DNA from: Lenzites betulinus
Lineage: Eukaryota > Basidiomycota > Agaricomycetes > Polyporales > Polyporaceae
Length of the DNA stretch: 64,000 nucleotides
Reading direction: 5' to 3'
NCBI GenBank assembly: GCA_022264855.1
Contig: JABYQU010000012.1
Location: forward strand, 248,001-312,000
The notes under the pieces are model-generated. The model searched no databases and was not told the DNA's origin. It saw nothing but the letters and a program-made list of their open reading frames with translations. This document shows positions 20,801 to 31,180 of the stretch, piece by piece (positions within the stretch are counted from its first letter, which is position 1; each line of letters opens with the position of its first letter). A program made the position numbers and the translations under genes.

Positions 20801-20863
20801 GGGAAGGAGATCCCGTTATTCATTGAAGGAGGCAAATACGCCAGCCAGCGTGCGGCGTATTAG
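17828..20863 (+). CDS. gag: Element C Gag-protease polyprotein
   Basis: ATG 17828 is the first AUG after the left LTR; 1011 residues. It has a Ser/Arg/Pro-rich N-terminus, a charged middle with EDELAGHI and DEQRRWEASRRERLKKA helices, and a Gag domain at about residues 430-610 (LPPPKSYDGKDNLDEFELWL, ALWFYN, FRRFIHR). A CCHC knuckle (CYSCGQIGHFASDPVC) lies near residue 717. An acidic linker follows, then a protease with LFDSGCTTDS near residue 900 and a DAILGTVF motif. The frame ends TAG 20861-20863, but the same frame is open onward into RT, as in element A. Confidence 0.9.
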   Translation: MEESAPGSGSKRPSRPNSPPRASSLPPRTDIGAGVPRRNTPPVPVYSHPHAGARRTRNVTSRSENVNVPVETTVRPAANVSRAPSRAHSHTSVMPPPATRTGPPSMRADSPSLEYVSQPRSIVVGSVRGPESPRPAASQLPRSASRSSQLSLDSKGLAKVSKRWQGVRDRHRRDSLAPSTSLELLSALQRSATRFRELRNQILDAEDELAGHITGLTILHGSDGQGPNRSEMDSDVELPAGEAAGDEHEVEDELLGYESAPDLEAEMDEQRRWEASRRERLKKAGLSESDIERRRSQPAFESTPRPIGQGGASNAMPRRNVVFDPEEPRYGSISRTNAWPDAAAPLTRGLNAAGVTGPTLPPAMPGLRPRRSMAPSAMGGMHYARPDNERDANTAHDVPELVYTGPSPIARDSFGVQRLLDMIEEMVSEEATSPPPAYLKMSKLPPPKSYDGKDNLDEFELWLRGLLEYFHTLRITGDSMDADRLRLLSSSLTDEAALWFYNTVQSTSREKRNWLFSEAVIGLFRRFIHRDNYLYAAQQFERLKYDASKGGVAALYERLLYISDRMWERPSRYQMRTKFLDALPESFEHVIAVVNGLSVKYNTLTDLYHAALDIEQNTRAMQMRRRAREGHNTVASTTVTRPTKDLSTRRKQTAPPSKPTQPTSVSRPAHYAAKPAEQGRPRTGGPSGDKTRNVPHPNNRPNGKQAATKAAQTCYSCGQIGHFASDPVCPNAGKRDHSGPRMFAQRVLDDTSDHEQAAHDEQVGVADDHVPEPEEDEALVEDEPDLQVVGDYPQSEYGWGGSQYESEHEEVFDTNDHYDQLEFAGMRIEPLADDVSDTIHIHSMAVGQDRAARHAWMYDAKVRRIEDPQAQPARTLDTQRTLCAELPINGVKGLVLFDSGCTTDSITPEFAYLCKASRIDLKEPMGLQLGTKGSRTKINFGAQASIALGNICETHYFDVVDIDKYDAILGTVFCRQYGVVLDFAKNRVVMNGKEIPLFIEGGKYASQRAAY

Positions 20864-23800
20864 CACAGCGTAGTGGAATCCACCAAGGTGGAGCCTCCCC
20901 AAACCCGCTACGCGATGACTAGTATGTCACCGGAAGGGGGAGGGAACGACGGCGAAACCGTCGTAACTCCGGTACGACATCAAGGTCGGGCAGCGAATGC
21001 CGCTGTTCCCGACATACGAGAACGTAGTGTACCTACCGTACATTCACAATCGAGACCGAAATTGGTCAACAACTATGGCAAAGACCCATTCGGCATCCAC
21101 GAGATGCTCGACCAGATAGCGAAAGAGCAGCTGGAGGATGAAATAATCCGACGGACACACGTCGGATTTGTCATAGATGAATCTGAAGAGGAGCTGAATA
21201 GACTCCGAGAACGGTGGTATAAGGAGACGGAGGACATAATGCGTCCTGCGCCTGAGACTCTACCACCGTATAGGGAGATCAATCATCGTATTCCGCTGAT
21301 TGATGAGAAAAAACTATACAAGTATCACCTACCGCGATGCGCGGAGGCGATCAAGGATGAGCTTCTTACGAAGATCAACCGGTATGTAAAGGCCGGCTGG
21401 TGGAGACCTGCTACGGTCACACAAGCAGCTCCGCTACTATGCGTAGCGAAGAAAAATGGCAAACTTCGAACTGTCATTGACGCAAGACAGCGCAATGACA
21501 ATACTGTACATGATCTTACGCCATTTCCGGATCAAGATCAGATCCGGATGGATGTGGCACGAGCGAAGTACCGCTCGAAGATCGACTTATCCGACGCGTA
21601 CGAGCAAATACGCATCGTAGCGGAGGATATCTGGAAAACCGCATTTTCCACTCCTTTCGGAACCTTCGTGAGCGAAGTAATGCAGCAGGGCGACACAAAT
21701 GCACCCTCTACATTCCAAAGGCTAATGACCACGATATTTCGTGAATTCATAGGCCGATTCGTTCACGTATACCTCGATGACATATTCGTCTTCTCGGATA
21801 CTATCGAAGACCACGAGAAACACCTGAAATTGGTGTTTAACGAGCTTCGAAAGGCACAACTATTCCTTAGCAAGTCGAAATGCGACTTGTATTCTAAGGA
21901 TCTGGATGTTTAGGTCATCGCATAGATGACCGCGGCTTGCACGCCGATACAGACAAGATGAGCCGTATCCGTAACTGGAGAACCCCGCAGTCTTACAATG
22001 AAGTCCAGCGGTTTCTGGGACTAGTGAATTACCTAGCCCATTTCATGCCAGATATATCGGCATACACATCTCCGCTTTCGGAGATGGTACACAACGATAG
22101 ACCTTTCGTATGGCGAGCCTTGCACGAGAAATGCTTCGAGTCCATTAAGACTCTAGCGTGCAAGGTCCCCATACTGAGACCAATAGACCCGCGCCGCAGT
22201 GAGCCGATATGGCTCATATGCGACGCCTCACTGTTTGGAATCGGGGCCTTATACGGCCAAGGCGAGGACTGGCAAACTTGCCGTCCCGCTGGGTTTCTAT
22301 CGAAGAAGTTCACCAGTGCTCAGCGTGCATATCACACGTACGAGCAAGAGACCCTTGCAATATGGAAGGACTCCTGAAATGGGAGGATAAACTTCTCGGC
22401 CGCAAGTTACGTATCGTAACTGACCATAAGGCCCTAGAATTTATGAAAGGAGTCAAGAATCCGAATCGTCGCCAGATTCGTTGGTACGAATACCTAGCCA
22501 GATTTGACTACGATATTACCTACGTACCTGGGCGACTCAACAAAGTCGCGGACTGTCTATCTCGATACTACGAGATGGACTCCTTGCATGACACGACGCC
22601 GGAATACGACGTCGTGAACGCTGACGCGCGATTAGATCCTGAGGGAGACGATCTACCTCAGAGTCGTCTGCTCGAGATACGAGCTGGACGAGTCATTCGG
22701 AAACCTGCTCGTTATCGTGACTCCGATGACGAGGCGCCAGTAGCACGCCCGAAGAACAAAGTCGTTCTCCCGGCAAAAGCGAAGCCGACAGCTACCACAC
22801 TGCCGGAGCCAGTGGAGGAGCGAGTCATAGAGAGCGCACGGTATGCCACACACGCTCCAGCGGCTGAGGTTACATCTGAACCAACGTCGCCTGACGACCC
22901 TACGCTAGCGATGTCGCTAGCGTCCGGCCCCTCACTGCGCACCCACTTCGAAAACGAAGATGGGTTCATGAAAGCCGTCCGTAACGGATACGTTACGGAC
23001 AAGACGTTTGGCAAAATTATGGCTAAACCATCTCAGTTTAGCGCATTCGCCACTCGCGATGGGTTGATTTTCTCCAAGAACCGCGAGGGCGAGGCTGTGT
23101 TATGCCTACCCCGGGTTCTATTGAACAAACGATCACTACACGAGATCGTGATTGATCGCGCGCACAGTACGTTGGGACATCTCGGTCCGCAACGCACATC
23201 TGAGTATCTCAGACGTTGGTTTTGGTGGCCGACTCTACGCAAAGACGTAGATAAATTTTGTATAACTTGCGGTACATGTCATACCGCAAAGTCGTCCACT
23301 CAACTACCTATGGGGCTACTACATAGCTTACCCCTGGCCCTGGCCCCATGGGCCTCGATCTCCATGGACTTTGTCGGTCCATTTCCATTGTCACACGGCT
23401 ACGACTACGTATGGGTAGTCGTATGCCGCATGACGTCTATGGTACACTTAATACCTGTACGAACGACCGACACGGCCGCGGAACTATCTCTCGTATATCT
23501 GCGAGAGGTAGTACGACTCCACGGGTTGCCTGAATCTATCGTATCTGATAGAGACAGCAAGTTCACGTCGAAGTTCTGGCGTGAGCTTCATAGACTCATG
23601 GGCGCGAAGCTGCTCATGTCCACTTCTTTCCACCCGCAAACGGATGGACTGAGTGAGCGAACTATTCGTTCAATTACTCAGATTCTCCGTGCTATAGTAT
23701 CGCCCAATCAACTCGATTGGTACGAGAAACTACCCTTGGCAGAATTCGCATTGAATTCTGCCGCCAGCTCTACTACTGGGTTTGCCCCGTTCGAATTGAA

Positions 23801-24452
23801 CTATGGGTATTTACCTCGGTCGATGAGTGGAATCAGAACGGAAACTCCGTTCGCGGGAGTACGCGAGTTCGCACAGCGAGCTCGTGCTAATCTTGAGATA
23901 GCGCACGATGCCATAATCGACGCTCGCGTGTCTCAAACCTACCATGCGAATAAGCATAGGCAGGAGGAACCTGAGTTCCAGATTGGAGACTTAGTCTATC
24001 TCTCGACTAAGAACCTAACCGTGCCCAAAGGTCGAGCACGCAAGCTCGTGCCTAAGTACATCGGGCCATACAAGATTTTGGAGTGCATACCTCGCACTTC
24101 CAACTATGTATTGGACCTACCCTCGGAATTACGAGAGCGGCGAATACATCCCAAATTCCATGTCTCCCTACTTAGGAGACATGAAGCCAACGACGATGCG
24201 GTATTCCCGCATCGCGATGCCCAAGCCTTCTACGACTTCGGGCTCAGCGACGACGCTGAATGGTTGGTCGACGAGATAGTCGGCCATGAGTGGCAAGGCG
24301 CCAAATGTCGGTTTCACGTACGGTGGACCCAGGGCGACCATACTTGGGAGCCGTATGAGAGCTGTAAGGATCTCGCAGCGTTGGACGAGTATTGCACGCT
24401 CATGGGAGTCAGCTCATGGCGAGCCTTACCCCGGAAACCAGCCGCACACTAA
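20864..24452 (+). pseudogene. pol: Element C Pol: RT, RNase H, integrase, chromodomain (two frameshifts)
   Basis: In frame with Gag after TAG 20861-20863, with the following codons CAC AGC GTA. RT with YLDD near 21770 is intact up to the TTT run at 21909-21911, where a one-base loss creates TAG. The second segment, 21914-22362, holds the end of RT and the RNase H start (ICDASLFGIG). A second one-base loss at about 22363 makes TGA 22375. The third segment runs to 24452: RNase H end (VTDHKALEF), HHCC finger (HSTLGHLG, CGTCHTAK), DDE (SMDFVGPFP, SDRDSKFTS, TDGLSERTIR) and chromodomain (WLVDEIVGHEW, FHVRWTQGDHTWEPY). Restoring one T in each run rejoins the frame, so decay is minimal, or these are sequencing errors. 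Confidence 0.9.
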
Positions 24453-24766
24453 TACGTGTGCGGTGGGGAGTAGCTACGCCGATACGGCGAGTGTAGCCAG
24501 TGCGGCGTCAAAGGAGAAAAGGACTTGTGCGTCCGGCGTTGAAGGCGCGAGCACAGCCACATGCTAGCAAGCGCTCGCACGCGGTCACATGTGCTACGCG
24601 CGACGCGTCGCGTAATTACAGCTCAGATTCGAGCTCAGCCAGCGCTTAGCGTGGCTCCGCGACCCTGCGACTGGCGAATTGCCAGCTCGCGCTCGCCTAA
24701 CTTCACACTCGTCTCTCTTGCTTTCACTACGATCTCTCACTCGCCCTCAACACTCGCACCACCGCC

Positions 24767-27134
24767 ATGAACCCCGACCAATCCCAGCCGCCTCACGCGC
24801 CCCTCAACGCACCCCCGAGCGCCACTACCGAAATGGTAGTGGATCGCCCAGCACCCCCCTCTACCGCCATGCCACCAAACGTGGCCTTCCCGGATCCTGC
24901 CGCCCCGCCGTGCATCAGCAAGTAGCTGGGTATCCTGCGCCGTATCCGGCCCAGTACCAGTACGGCGGTGCCCCAACGCAGACACCGCCTACGAATCAAT
25001 ATCCGCAGCCGGGATACGGCTACGCGTACCCGCCCGCGTACCCTCAAGCACATGGGGCGTCGGTCTCAGCGTTTGCTCCGCCCCAAATCAGGTCGCTCCC
25101 ATGGGCGTAATGCCAGGGATGCCGCCCATCATGCCACTGAGCATGAACCTGGCCTGGGGACCGGTAGCAGAGCATCCGCTCCTCGTCGCGCATACGACGG
25201 GCTGCGTGATCTGCGCCGAGTTCATCCGCCATCTTCGGGGCGCGCAGTCGGAGCCATCGCTGCGCGAAGCTCAAATGAGCGTGCAAGCTCAGCTTCAAGC
25301 CCGGTTCTGGCAGTACTTCGAGGAGCATAGTCGCTCCAAGGAGGGAGGGGACGCCGCGGAGAACGAGCGGCGTATAGCCGAACTGCAAGAGCAGTTGAAG
25401 GAGGCACGGCAGCTCGCAGATGAGCGTCGTGAGACGATGGAGCGGTACCGTCGCGAGCGCAACGACGAGCGCGAGCGGTACGACGATCTGCAAGACGAGA
25501 AGGATCGACTCCAGCAGCAGCTGGAGGATATGAAGAAACAACAGGAGTCTCGAGCAGAAACTGCTCGTTACCAACCTTACAGCCGTCCCAACGAGGACAG
25601 GACGGTGCGGCGCGGGGATAGGCGCGAGGACATGTCGTCCCGCTTTCCCCCGCCAATATCAGCAGGGGACGTTCGTGGATTTGACATGTTCCGACAAGGA
25701 TCGTCTACCACGACTCGGCCGACGCAGACGTCGCCCGAGACCCAAAGAATCGAGCCGCCGCGGGAAGAGCCGGCCCCGCACCCCATGGTCGACTACGACT
25801 TCTCGTCGGAAGACGAGGCTACGTTCGACGCCAAACGGGCGCGGCGTATTTCGAGTCGGCAAGTGATGCGGAACGCGCGTCGAGGAGTACCAGCTCCTCC
25901 ACGCCCGGGCACGATGACGTGGACAGGCACGACTGCCGCCTCTCATCAGTCGCTCATCCCCAACTGGCCCCACGACGAGTTAGCCGCACCGGCGAACTCG
26001 GACCCCAAGCTCACCAACCATTGGTACGACTTCGTGCCAATGACTCAAGAGGAGGCCCGGCAAATCTTGGATGCCTCGCACACTGACATGGGTCAGGCGC
26101 GGCATCGCATACAACATCTGCTGGCGCAGGTCAACGCCAACCCCGCACTGACCAGCGTGCGGGGATTACAAGTCTTGGTGAGCAGCTGGCGGAACCCCGA
26201 CCGAGCTGGTCCCTCGGGTGGCCCATCCAGTCGGACAGGTCCCACCGTAGACCAGCCCCACCCGGCTGCATATACGCCGCCGGGGTTAATCCCTACCAGC
26301 ACGGCGCATCTGCCGATGCCCACCACCCGCAACGACCGCCCGATTGCAGGACGGCCGTATCGCTCCAAGCAGCAGCCGCACGTGAAGCTCGCGCAGCCAC
26401 GGCTGGACTCCACCGCGAAGGAGCTTCGCGAGTGGATGAAGAACTACCCGTCGTCTCGTCCGTCGTGGATGACGGTCGCCCCCGACGGTCGGCCGCAACT
26501 GGTCCACGTCGAGTTCCACCAGATGGGTCGCCGCGCTTTGACGCGCCGTGTAACCCCGTCTGAACGCGGACGGTGGCTCTCGCTGACGAACGTATTGTTC
26601 TCAGTGCCGGGCCTGTACCGTCACATCATTCTGACGGGACAGTACCCTGTCAGCCCCGAGAGCACCACGCAGGCATATCCCGGCAGCTTCGCAGAGGACG
26701 CGCTGTCCCTGTTTCACGTCGCACTCTGGTACGCCCGACTAGGCGTCACCATCGAGTGGGCAGACGAGCACCGCGACGCGGCCGCGCGATCCCGCGCCTC
26801 TCGCGAAGGAATCACTCCCGGGGAACCTATCACGGCTCTCCCCGGCATACACTCTGTATCGGAGGTGGTCAATGTACCCCCTCCCCAATCCCTAAACATA
26901 GCGGCGACACCCACGTCGACCGCTACCAACGAGGCTCCGGCCGCTAACCCCGCTCCTCCCCCTCCAGCTCACGCGTCGAACGACAACATGGAGGTCGAGG
27001 AGGGCGAGGCTGCGCCCACCACCACGGCCCCGGTCACCGAAATGGGTGACGCAGGGGCTCGTCAAGAGACTCAAGGAGAGCCGGGAGGCGATGCTCCCCC
27101 TCCTTACGACGATGCTACGTCCATGGCGTCGTGA
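24767..27134 (+). pseudogene. Element C env-position ORF (coiled coil), frameshifted near N-terminus
   Basis: Best start is ATG 24767 in a ccgccATG context. The frame is lost at TAG 24923-24925 through an apparent missing C in CCGCC(C)GTG. It continues in the next frame as a Tyr/Pro/Gln-rich stretch (about 24912-25086) and shifts again at AAA 25085-25087. From there an uninterrupted frame runs to TGA 27132-27134 (677 codons from ATG 25101). The protein has a Pro/Tyr/Gln-rich head, a long predicted coiled coil (ERRIAELQEQLKEARQLADE, DEKDRLQQQLEDMKKQQE), an Arg/Ser linker, a compact C-terminal region (HVEFHQMGRRALTRRVTPSE, LFHVALWYARLGVTIEWADE) and a Pro/Ala tail. It shares layout and position with the element A ORF; detailed homology is uncertain. 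Confidence 0.65.
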
Positions 27135-27477
27135 ACCTATGTGGTTCACCGCCCATGATACTATCACCGCGCAGGTGCCTGCCCCACCTGCGTCGACTAC
27201 TATTGGCTAATCAACAATCATAACCCCACCGAAATTGGTGGACGAGTATATTATCGGGCATGCCGCCTCTTACCGTCAGCCTCGTCGAGCACGGTTCGTA
27301 CACCCAGACGCAGGGTCACCTATCGGTGACCCCTACCATGAACCGTCGGACGCCACGACGACTTCTGTGTATCATAGGCGTAATGGCCACTGCTATTTGT
27401 GGCCCTCAAAAAATATATACTATTTATATTCTTTACTATACATCTGTAGACCTGGGATCAGGTCTAGTGGGGGAGAG

Positions 27478-27773
27478 TGTAAGGAGCGCGTATCCTGCGC
27501 TCCTACAGGATCCTTTAGTTGTGCGAAACGCACAACTAAAATATACGGAATCGGACCATACGTACACGCGCGCATATTAGCACGCGGATAACCGCATGTA
27601 TGTACTGCCACCGCGTACGGTGTCCCGAGTATTCGGAACTCGGGCGCCTGGTGGAGGGTAAGTCCTTACTACCCTCCACCATCCCTACGAGTACGCCGAG
27701 CCCAAATACGAGCCCGGACCAGAGTACCCAAGGGATAGGAGCCCAGTAAGGCACCTACCCCGTCATTCTTACA
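27478..27773 (+). repeat. Element C 3' LTR (296 bp)
   Basis: Repeats 17427-17722 with one difference seen, and is followed by TGACG (27774-27778), matching the left flank. The purine tract lies directly upstream. Confidence 0.95.
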
Positions 27774-27778
27774 TGACG

Positions 27779-28109
27779 GGTGCAGACAGCGATTAACAGC
27801 GGGAATACTGGGGCCTTATCGATTACTCTGGGCTGCTCATGCACCCAGAGTGTGGGCCCGGTCTTGCTTACCTTGCGCACAGTCTCCTAATACTGTAGCT
27901 TGACATGAGCATGCCAGAAACTGTCTGACAAGAAAGCTAACACTTACCCAGCTGCGGTGGTGCGGGATGGCCCCCGCCGTTGAGCTGAGCCCGCGACCTT
28001 CAGCTTGCAGCGAGGAACTGCGTTGGTATTTGCTGTTATCTGTGAGTTCTATAGTTAGTGGAAAAGAATGGGCTTTATATTTGTCAATGACTTACGGATT
28101 CATAGTGGA
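27779..28109. other. Intergenic, no gene recognised
   Basis: Host or older repeat sequence to the right of element C. On the minus strand, a short open stretch ending in a GTAAGTG donor-like site (about 27950-28010) resembles an exon edge, but I could not connect it to anything. Confidence 0.4.
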
Positions 28110-29106
28110 AACGGTCGGTGTCCAATGAGCTCAACGATTGCTTGCAGCTGATGTGGCTGCTTCATGGGGACAACGTGAAGCAAATGGTAAATATCCCACA
28201 TACCAGACGTGTTTGAAGAACTCTGAACCTGGAAGGCTGTGAGCCGCACAAAGAGGAATCTTCAGTCTGTGAGCGAAAGACTGAAGAGCTATGGCAGAGA
28301 ATGTCCTCCTTATATACTACTGGAGGACTGCGATGAGTAAGCATAAAAGAGAAGCATGTGACGTCCAGAGGACGCTGAGTAAGTAGCCTATGCGATGAGT
28401 AAGACGATGAGCAAGACTAGGACGACATATCGCGCAAGAATGATGCCATATTCTAGAGACTTCCATAGGGATCTGGAATGTACTGGAGCAGCGTAGAACG
28501 CACCAGAATCATCAGTAAAGATGATGAGATGCCGTGTATAGTACAATGTCCATAACAGGTAAGTAAGAATGTCCATGCCGGCGTATTGTAGACGCACGGC
28601 CACACACGGCAACTCCCGGTCCGGCACAGCCGTAAACACGGAAGTTCAACAGTGTTTATGTAGCCATCTATCATGATTCTTGGATTTGGCGCACATATTT
28701 GCAAATAGGGACAGCAGAGGGAGGGTCGGCCCAGAGGGCAAGTGGTGGAAGACATGAGAGAGGGAGCTGACGTGGCCCTCGTCAGAAACGACAAGTACGA
28801 GACGCCCGTTCACGTGAACGGCATCATCGGCCGACGGCATGGCGGCGCTGATGCTCAGGATCATCGTGGGAGCTACCTTCCTGAAGCATTTGCGGTCTGG
28901 GTTGGGGTCATGCAAGCGCCCCCGGCAACAAGCCCCTGGGCGGCATCATCTTAAGGGCAACGCAGATCAATCTCAAAGTATCTTAAGAGAAATTTCCCTG
29001 AAGAGCATCTCGCTTACACCTTAACCGCATCACAAGATTTCCATCTCAAATTATTTCAAGAGCGCTCTCCCTTAAGAATGTTTAAAAAAGCCCGTTGGCC
29101 GTGTAC
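28110..29106. repeat. Dispersed repeat, copy 2 (longer)
   Basis: The right block, 28681-29106, closely matches 16663-17083. The left block, about 28121-28210, matches 16540-16640 at lower identity. Between them lie about 450 bases absent from copy 1. It retains three CTTAAG motifs. It ends at GCCGTGTACA and then diverges. The element class is not identifiable, as no terminal inverted repeats or target duplication were found. Confidence 0.65.
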
Positions 29107-29454
29107 AACCCGGAAGAAGGGCGCCACATTTAGATTACGTCAGCGACAAGTTTAATGATTAGCCGAGTTCGATAATGGGCGAGCCGCCGCTGTGGCCACC
29201 ACTTGCTCTTCTCGGGCTCCGATCTTCAAGTATCCACTGGCGAGGGTACGTACACTGACCTTGCGCGCGAGCGCATCGTATGATTTTTTTTTTTCAATTA
29301 AACCTTTTGGATACATTCGTCAGACATACAGATATTACACGCCAACAAAAGCTCAGGATGGATCCACGATCATACACGCCACAGGTGTTTGCAAGAGTAG
29401 GGAGTTTAAGGTTGGGGACGCAGCAAGAATATCCACATATGTGTACAATGCGGT
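29107..29454. other. Intergenic / 3' flank of the CigA-like gene
   Basis: No coding signal. Contains a T10 run near 29285. Probably the 3' untranslated region and terminator area of the minus-strand gene that ends at 29455. Confidence 0.4.
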
Positions 29455-31180
29455 TTACCAGAAGCGTGTACTGTCTGACGAAAAGCCGTTCGCCATGCGC
29501 ATCGTGACGATGTTCGCAGTCATCGTCGAGAACTGCACGAACCTCCATTAGCACAATCCTCCTCACTGCCAAAGTAAAAGGACTCACCCCGTTCCCAATG
29601 AAGACTTGCGCCCGCTGCCCGACCAGCATGTCTACCCCTTGCGCGACATACCGCTGCTCCCAGTCGAGCACAAGATCTCGACTTGTCGTAACGCCTTCAG
29701 GCCACTCCCCCTCCTTCAGCAGCGCCGCGCGCAGCTCCTCCACGAACTGTCTGTCTCCATTCGTCATGACATGCAGTCTCCGGACGCCCTCCCCCGCCTC
29801 ACTCCGTCTCACCTCCCCTATGCGGCGCACGATCTGCGCGACACTGGGGAAGCAATGCGGACGCGCGTGCGCCTGGTCCACCTCGACGTTTCCGGTGCGC
29901 GAGGGAATGTACTGGTCCTGCATAGTTGGGAATGCGTTAAACGCAGCATACGTCGCACCAATGGCGCCGAGCCACTCGCAGTGGTCCCCAAAGTCGCCGC
30001 GCCGCACATGCACTGCCATGAGACCGTCGATCTGGGAATAACGCTCTGCATTGGTGTGCGTCTGCGGGACGTGCGAGAGATACGACTCTGTGGAGGTCGC
30101 GGGGAGGAAGAGCGCGCGATTGGAGTCGAAGGCGAGCTCGACGAGCGCGGACCAGGCGAAGCGGGTGATGATGGGGGAGGTGGAGAATTCGGGCCAGATG
30201 TCGAGCATCGCGCCCGGGTCGCCGAATACGCTTGAGGCGGTTGTCAGTTCGTGTACATTCAAGTGGTGTCAGGAGATCCCACGCACTCAAAGTTGTAGAT
30301 CTGCCCCGACTCGATCGCGGTCTGCACACATGGATCGTCGACGCCGGCGAGCTTGTCCCGCCAGCCATCCGTAATTTCCTTGGCCGAGTTCTTGTAGTTT
30401 ATGATCTCGGAGATGTCCTCTCGTATGAAGGTCGTCTTCACTCGGCACATTGCTTCAAAGTAATCTCGGTGAACCGCTAGTGGGGTATCATCACCTGGAG
30501 GGAATGACCCGCCGACGATTTGACCTGCGACCGGGTCAAAGGCTATTCTAGCACAGCTTGAATAAAGACAGACCTCGTATGATGGCGGAGTACGGTATTA
30601 GGGAGGGTATTTTCTTCCCATTGTATTCAGAATACTGTGAACCGTCGGCGTTCCATGTGTAATTTGCAAAGACGAAGCTATAAGCAACATGTAAGCGATT
30701 AGGACTAAATCGTTGATGTTGCACATACGCTCTCCCAGATTTGTAGGCCATATACGCGTTCAGAAGAAGCTCTTGCATGGCATTTCCCCACCCACAATCT
30801 GCACGATCGGCCTGTAATCAGCACAACGGGATACAATGACAGCTTTCAGCCTGCGTACTGCGCGAATGGCCCGCGACGAAAAGGAACTTCTCATCCTTGC
30901 GCGCTTCAGTCTGTTCCCAGTGATGTTGTGGAAGGCTCAGCTCGGCCCTATGATAGTTTTCGTAGAGCGGTGGCAGAGACGTTGAGAGCGTCGGAACCAG
31001 ATCTCGATACGTATAACGGAAAGCAACGGGGGACTCCTCGCCCAAGTAGTAGATCCCCCCCGCAAGCAAGGACACACCAATGGCTAGGACAACCAGAGAA
31101 AGGTAGCGCCTGGCGATGTAGCGCAGGTAGTGCTGGGTCATGGGGGGCCGGGTCTTTTCATAGCGATAGGAGGGCAGCAT
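29455..31180 (-). CDS. CigA-like type II membrane protein (O-fucosyltransferase-like fold)
   Basis: Five exons by splice signals and phase: 31180-30859, 30798-30574, 30524-30287, 30230-29588, 29532-29455 (501 aa). Introns are 60, 49, 56 and 55 nt with GTAC, GTCT, GTGC and GTGA donors. A short cytosolic N-terminus is followed by one transmembrane anchor at about residues 27-46, so the bulk faces the Golgi or ER lumen. The family signature blocks are CGWGNAMQELLLNAY (exon 1/2 junction), SEYNGKKIPSLIP (exon 2), LDIWPEF and HVRRGDF..HC (residues 336-346, the donor-site Arg motif of the O-fucosyltransferase superfamily), and the C-terminal NGFSTMTANIVMLR. Mushroom genomes carry many such genes, often named CigA. 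A glycosyltransferase activity is inferred from the motif only. The last donor and acceptor were chosen to keep phase and to restore the conserved NGFS segment. Confidence 0.82.

Larger units (their letters stand above)
17463..27465. repeat. Dense perfect inverted repeats across element C
   Basis: Examples read directly, as left arm / right arm: 17463-17474/17478-17489 (12 bp), 17599-17609/17619-17629 (11), 18278-18286/18294-18302 (9), 19769-19778/19789-19798 (10), 21045+100 region 21145-21152/21161-21168 (8), 21526-21533/21541-21548 (8), 22902-22911/22914-22923 (10), 22979-22986/22991-22998 (8), 23267-23274/23282-23289 (8), 23400-23408/23415-23423 (9), 23738-23747/23753-23762 (10), 24159-24167/24175-24183 (9), 24194-24201/24207-24214 (8), 25551-25557/25561-25567 (7), 27170-27177/27185-27192 (8), 27448-27454/27459-27465 (7). 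Many 6-bp ones lie between. They fall in LTR, coding and untranslated parts alike. Confidence 0.85.
17427..27773 (+). mobile_element. Element C: Ty3/gypsy chromovirus saturated with short inverted repeats
   Basis: A 10.35-kb element with 296-bp LTRs that differ at one position (GCGCG against GCACG in the TTAGC.CGCGG region). It is flanked by TGACG on both sides (17422-17426 and 27774-27778). Internal order: short AUG-free leader, gag-protease, RT-RNase H-integrase-chromodomain, extra coiled-coil ORF, polypurine tract (CTAGTGGGGGAGAG at 27464-27477). It is a relative of element A. Four apparent one-base losses break Pol and the extra ORF although the LTRs are nearly identical. No TGG-type primer site is visible after the left LTR. 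Confidence 0.95.

Noticed and set aside
25222..25656. Long antisense ORFs over element C extra ORF, GH31, RhoGEF and TPR-like genes
   Set aside because: They are mirror frames of GC-rich coding sequence, with Arg/Ala/Pro-rich composition and no domain.
1..29106. Repeat-induced point mutation as the cause of decay in the transposon nest
   Set aside because: Frames remain long and GC-rich, and lesions are mostly single-base losses rather than widespread C-to-T changes; only the element A TGA at 12674 is of a compatible type.
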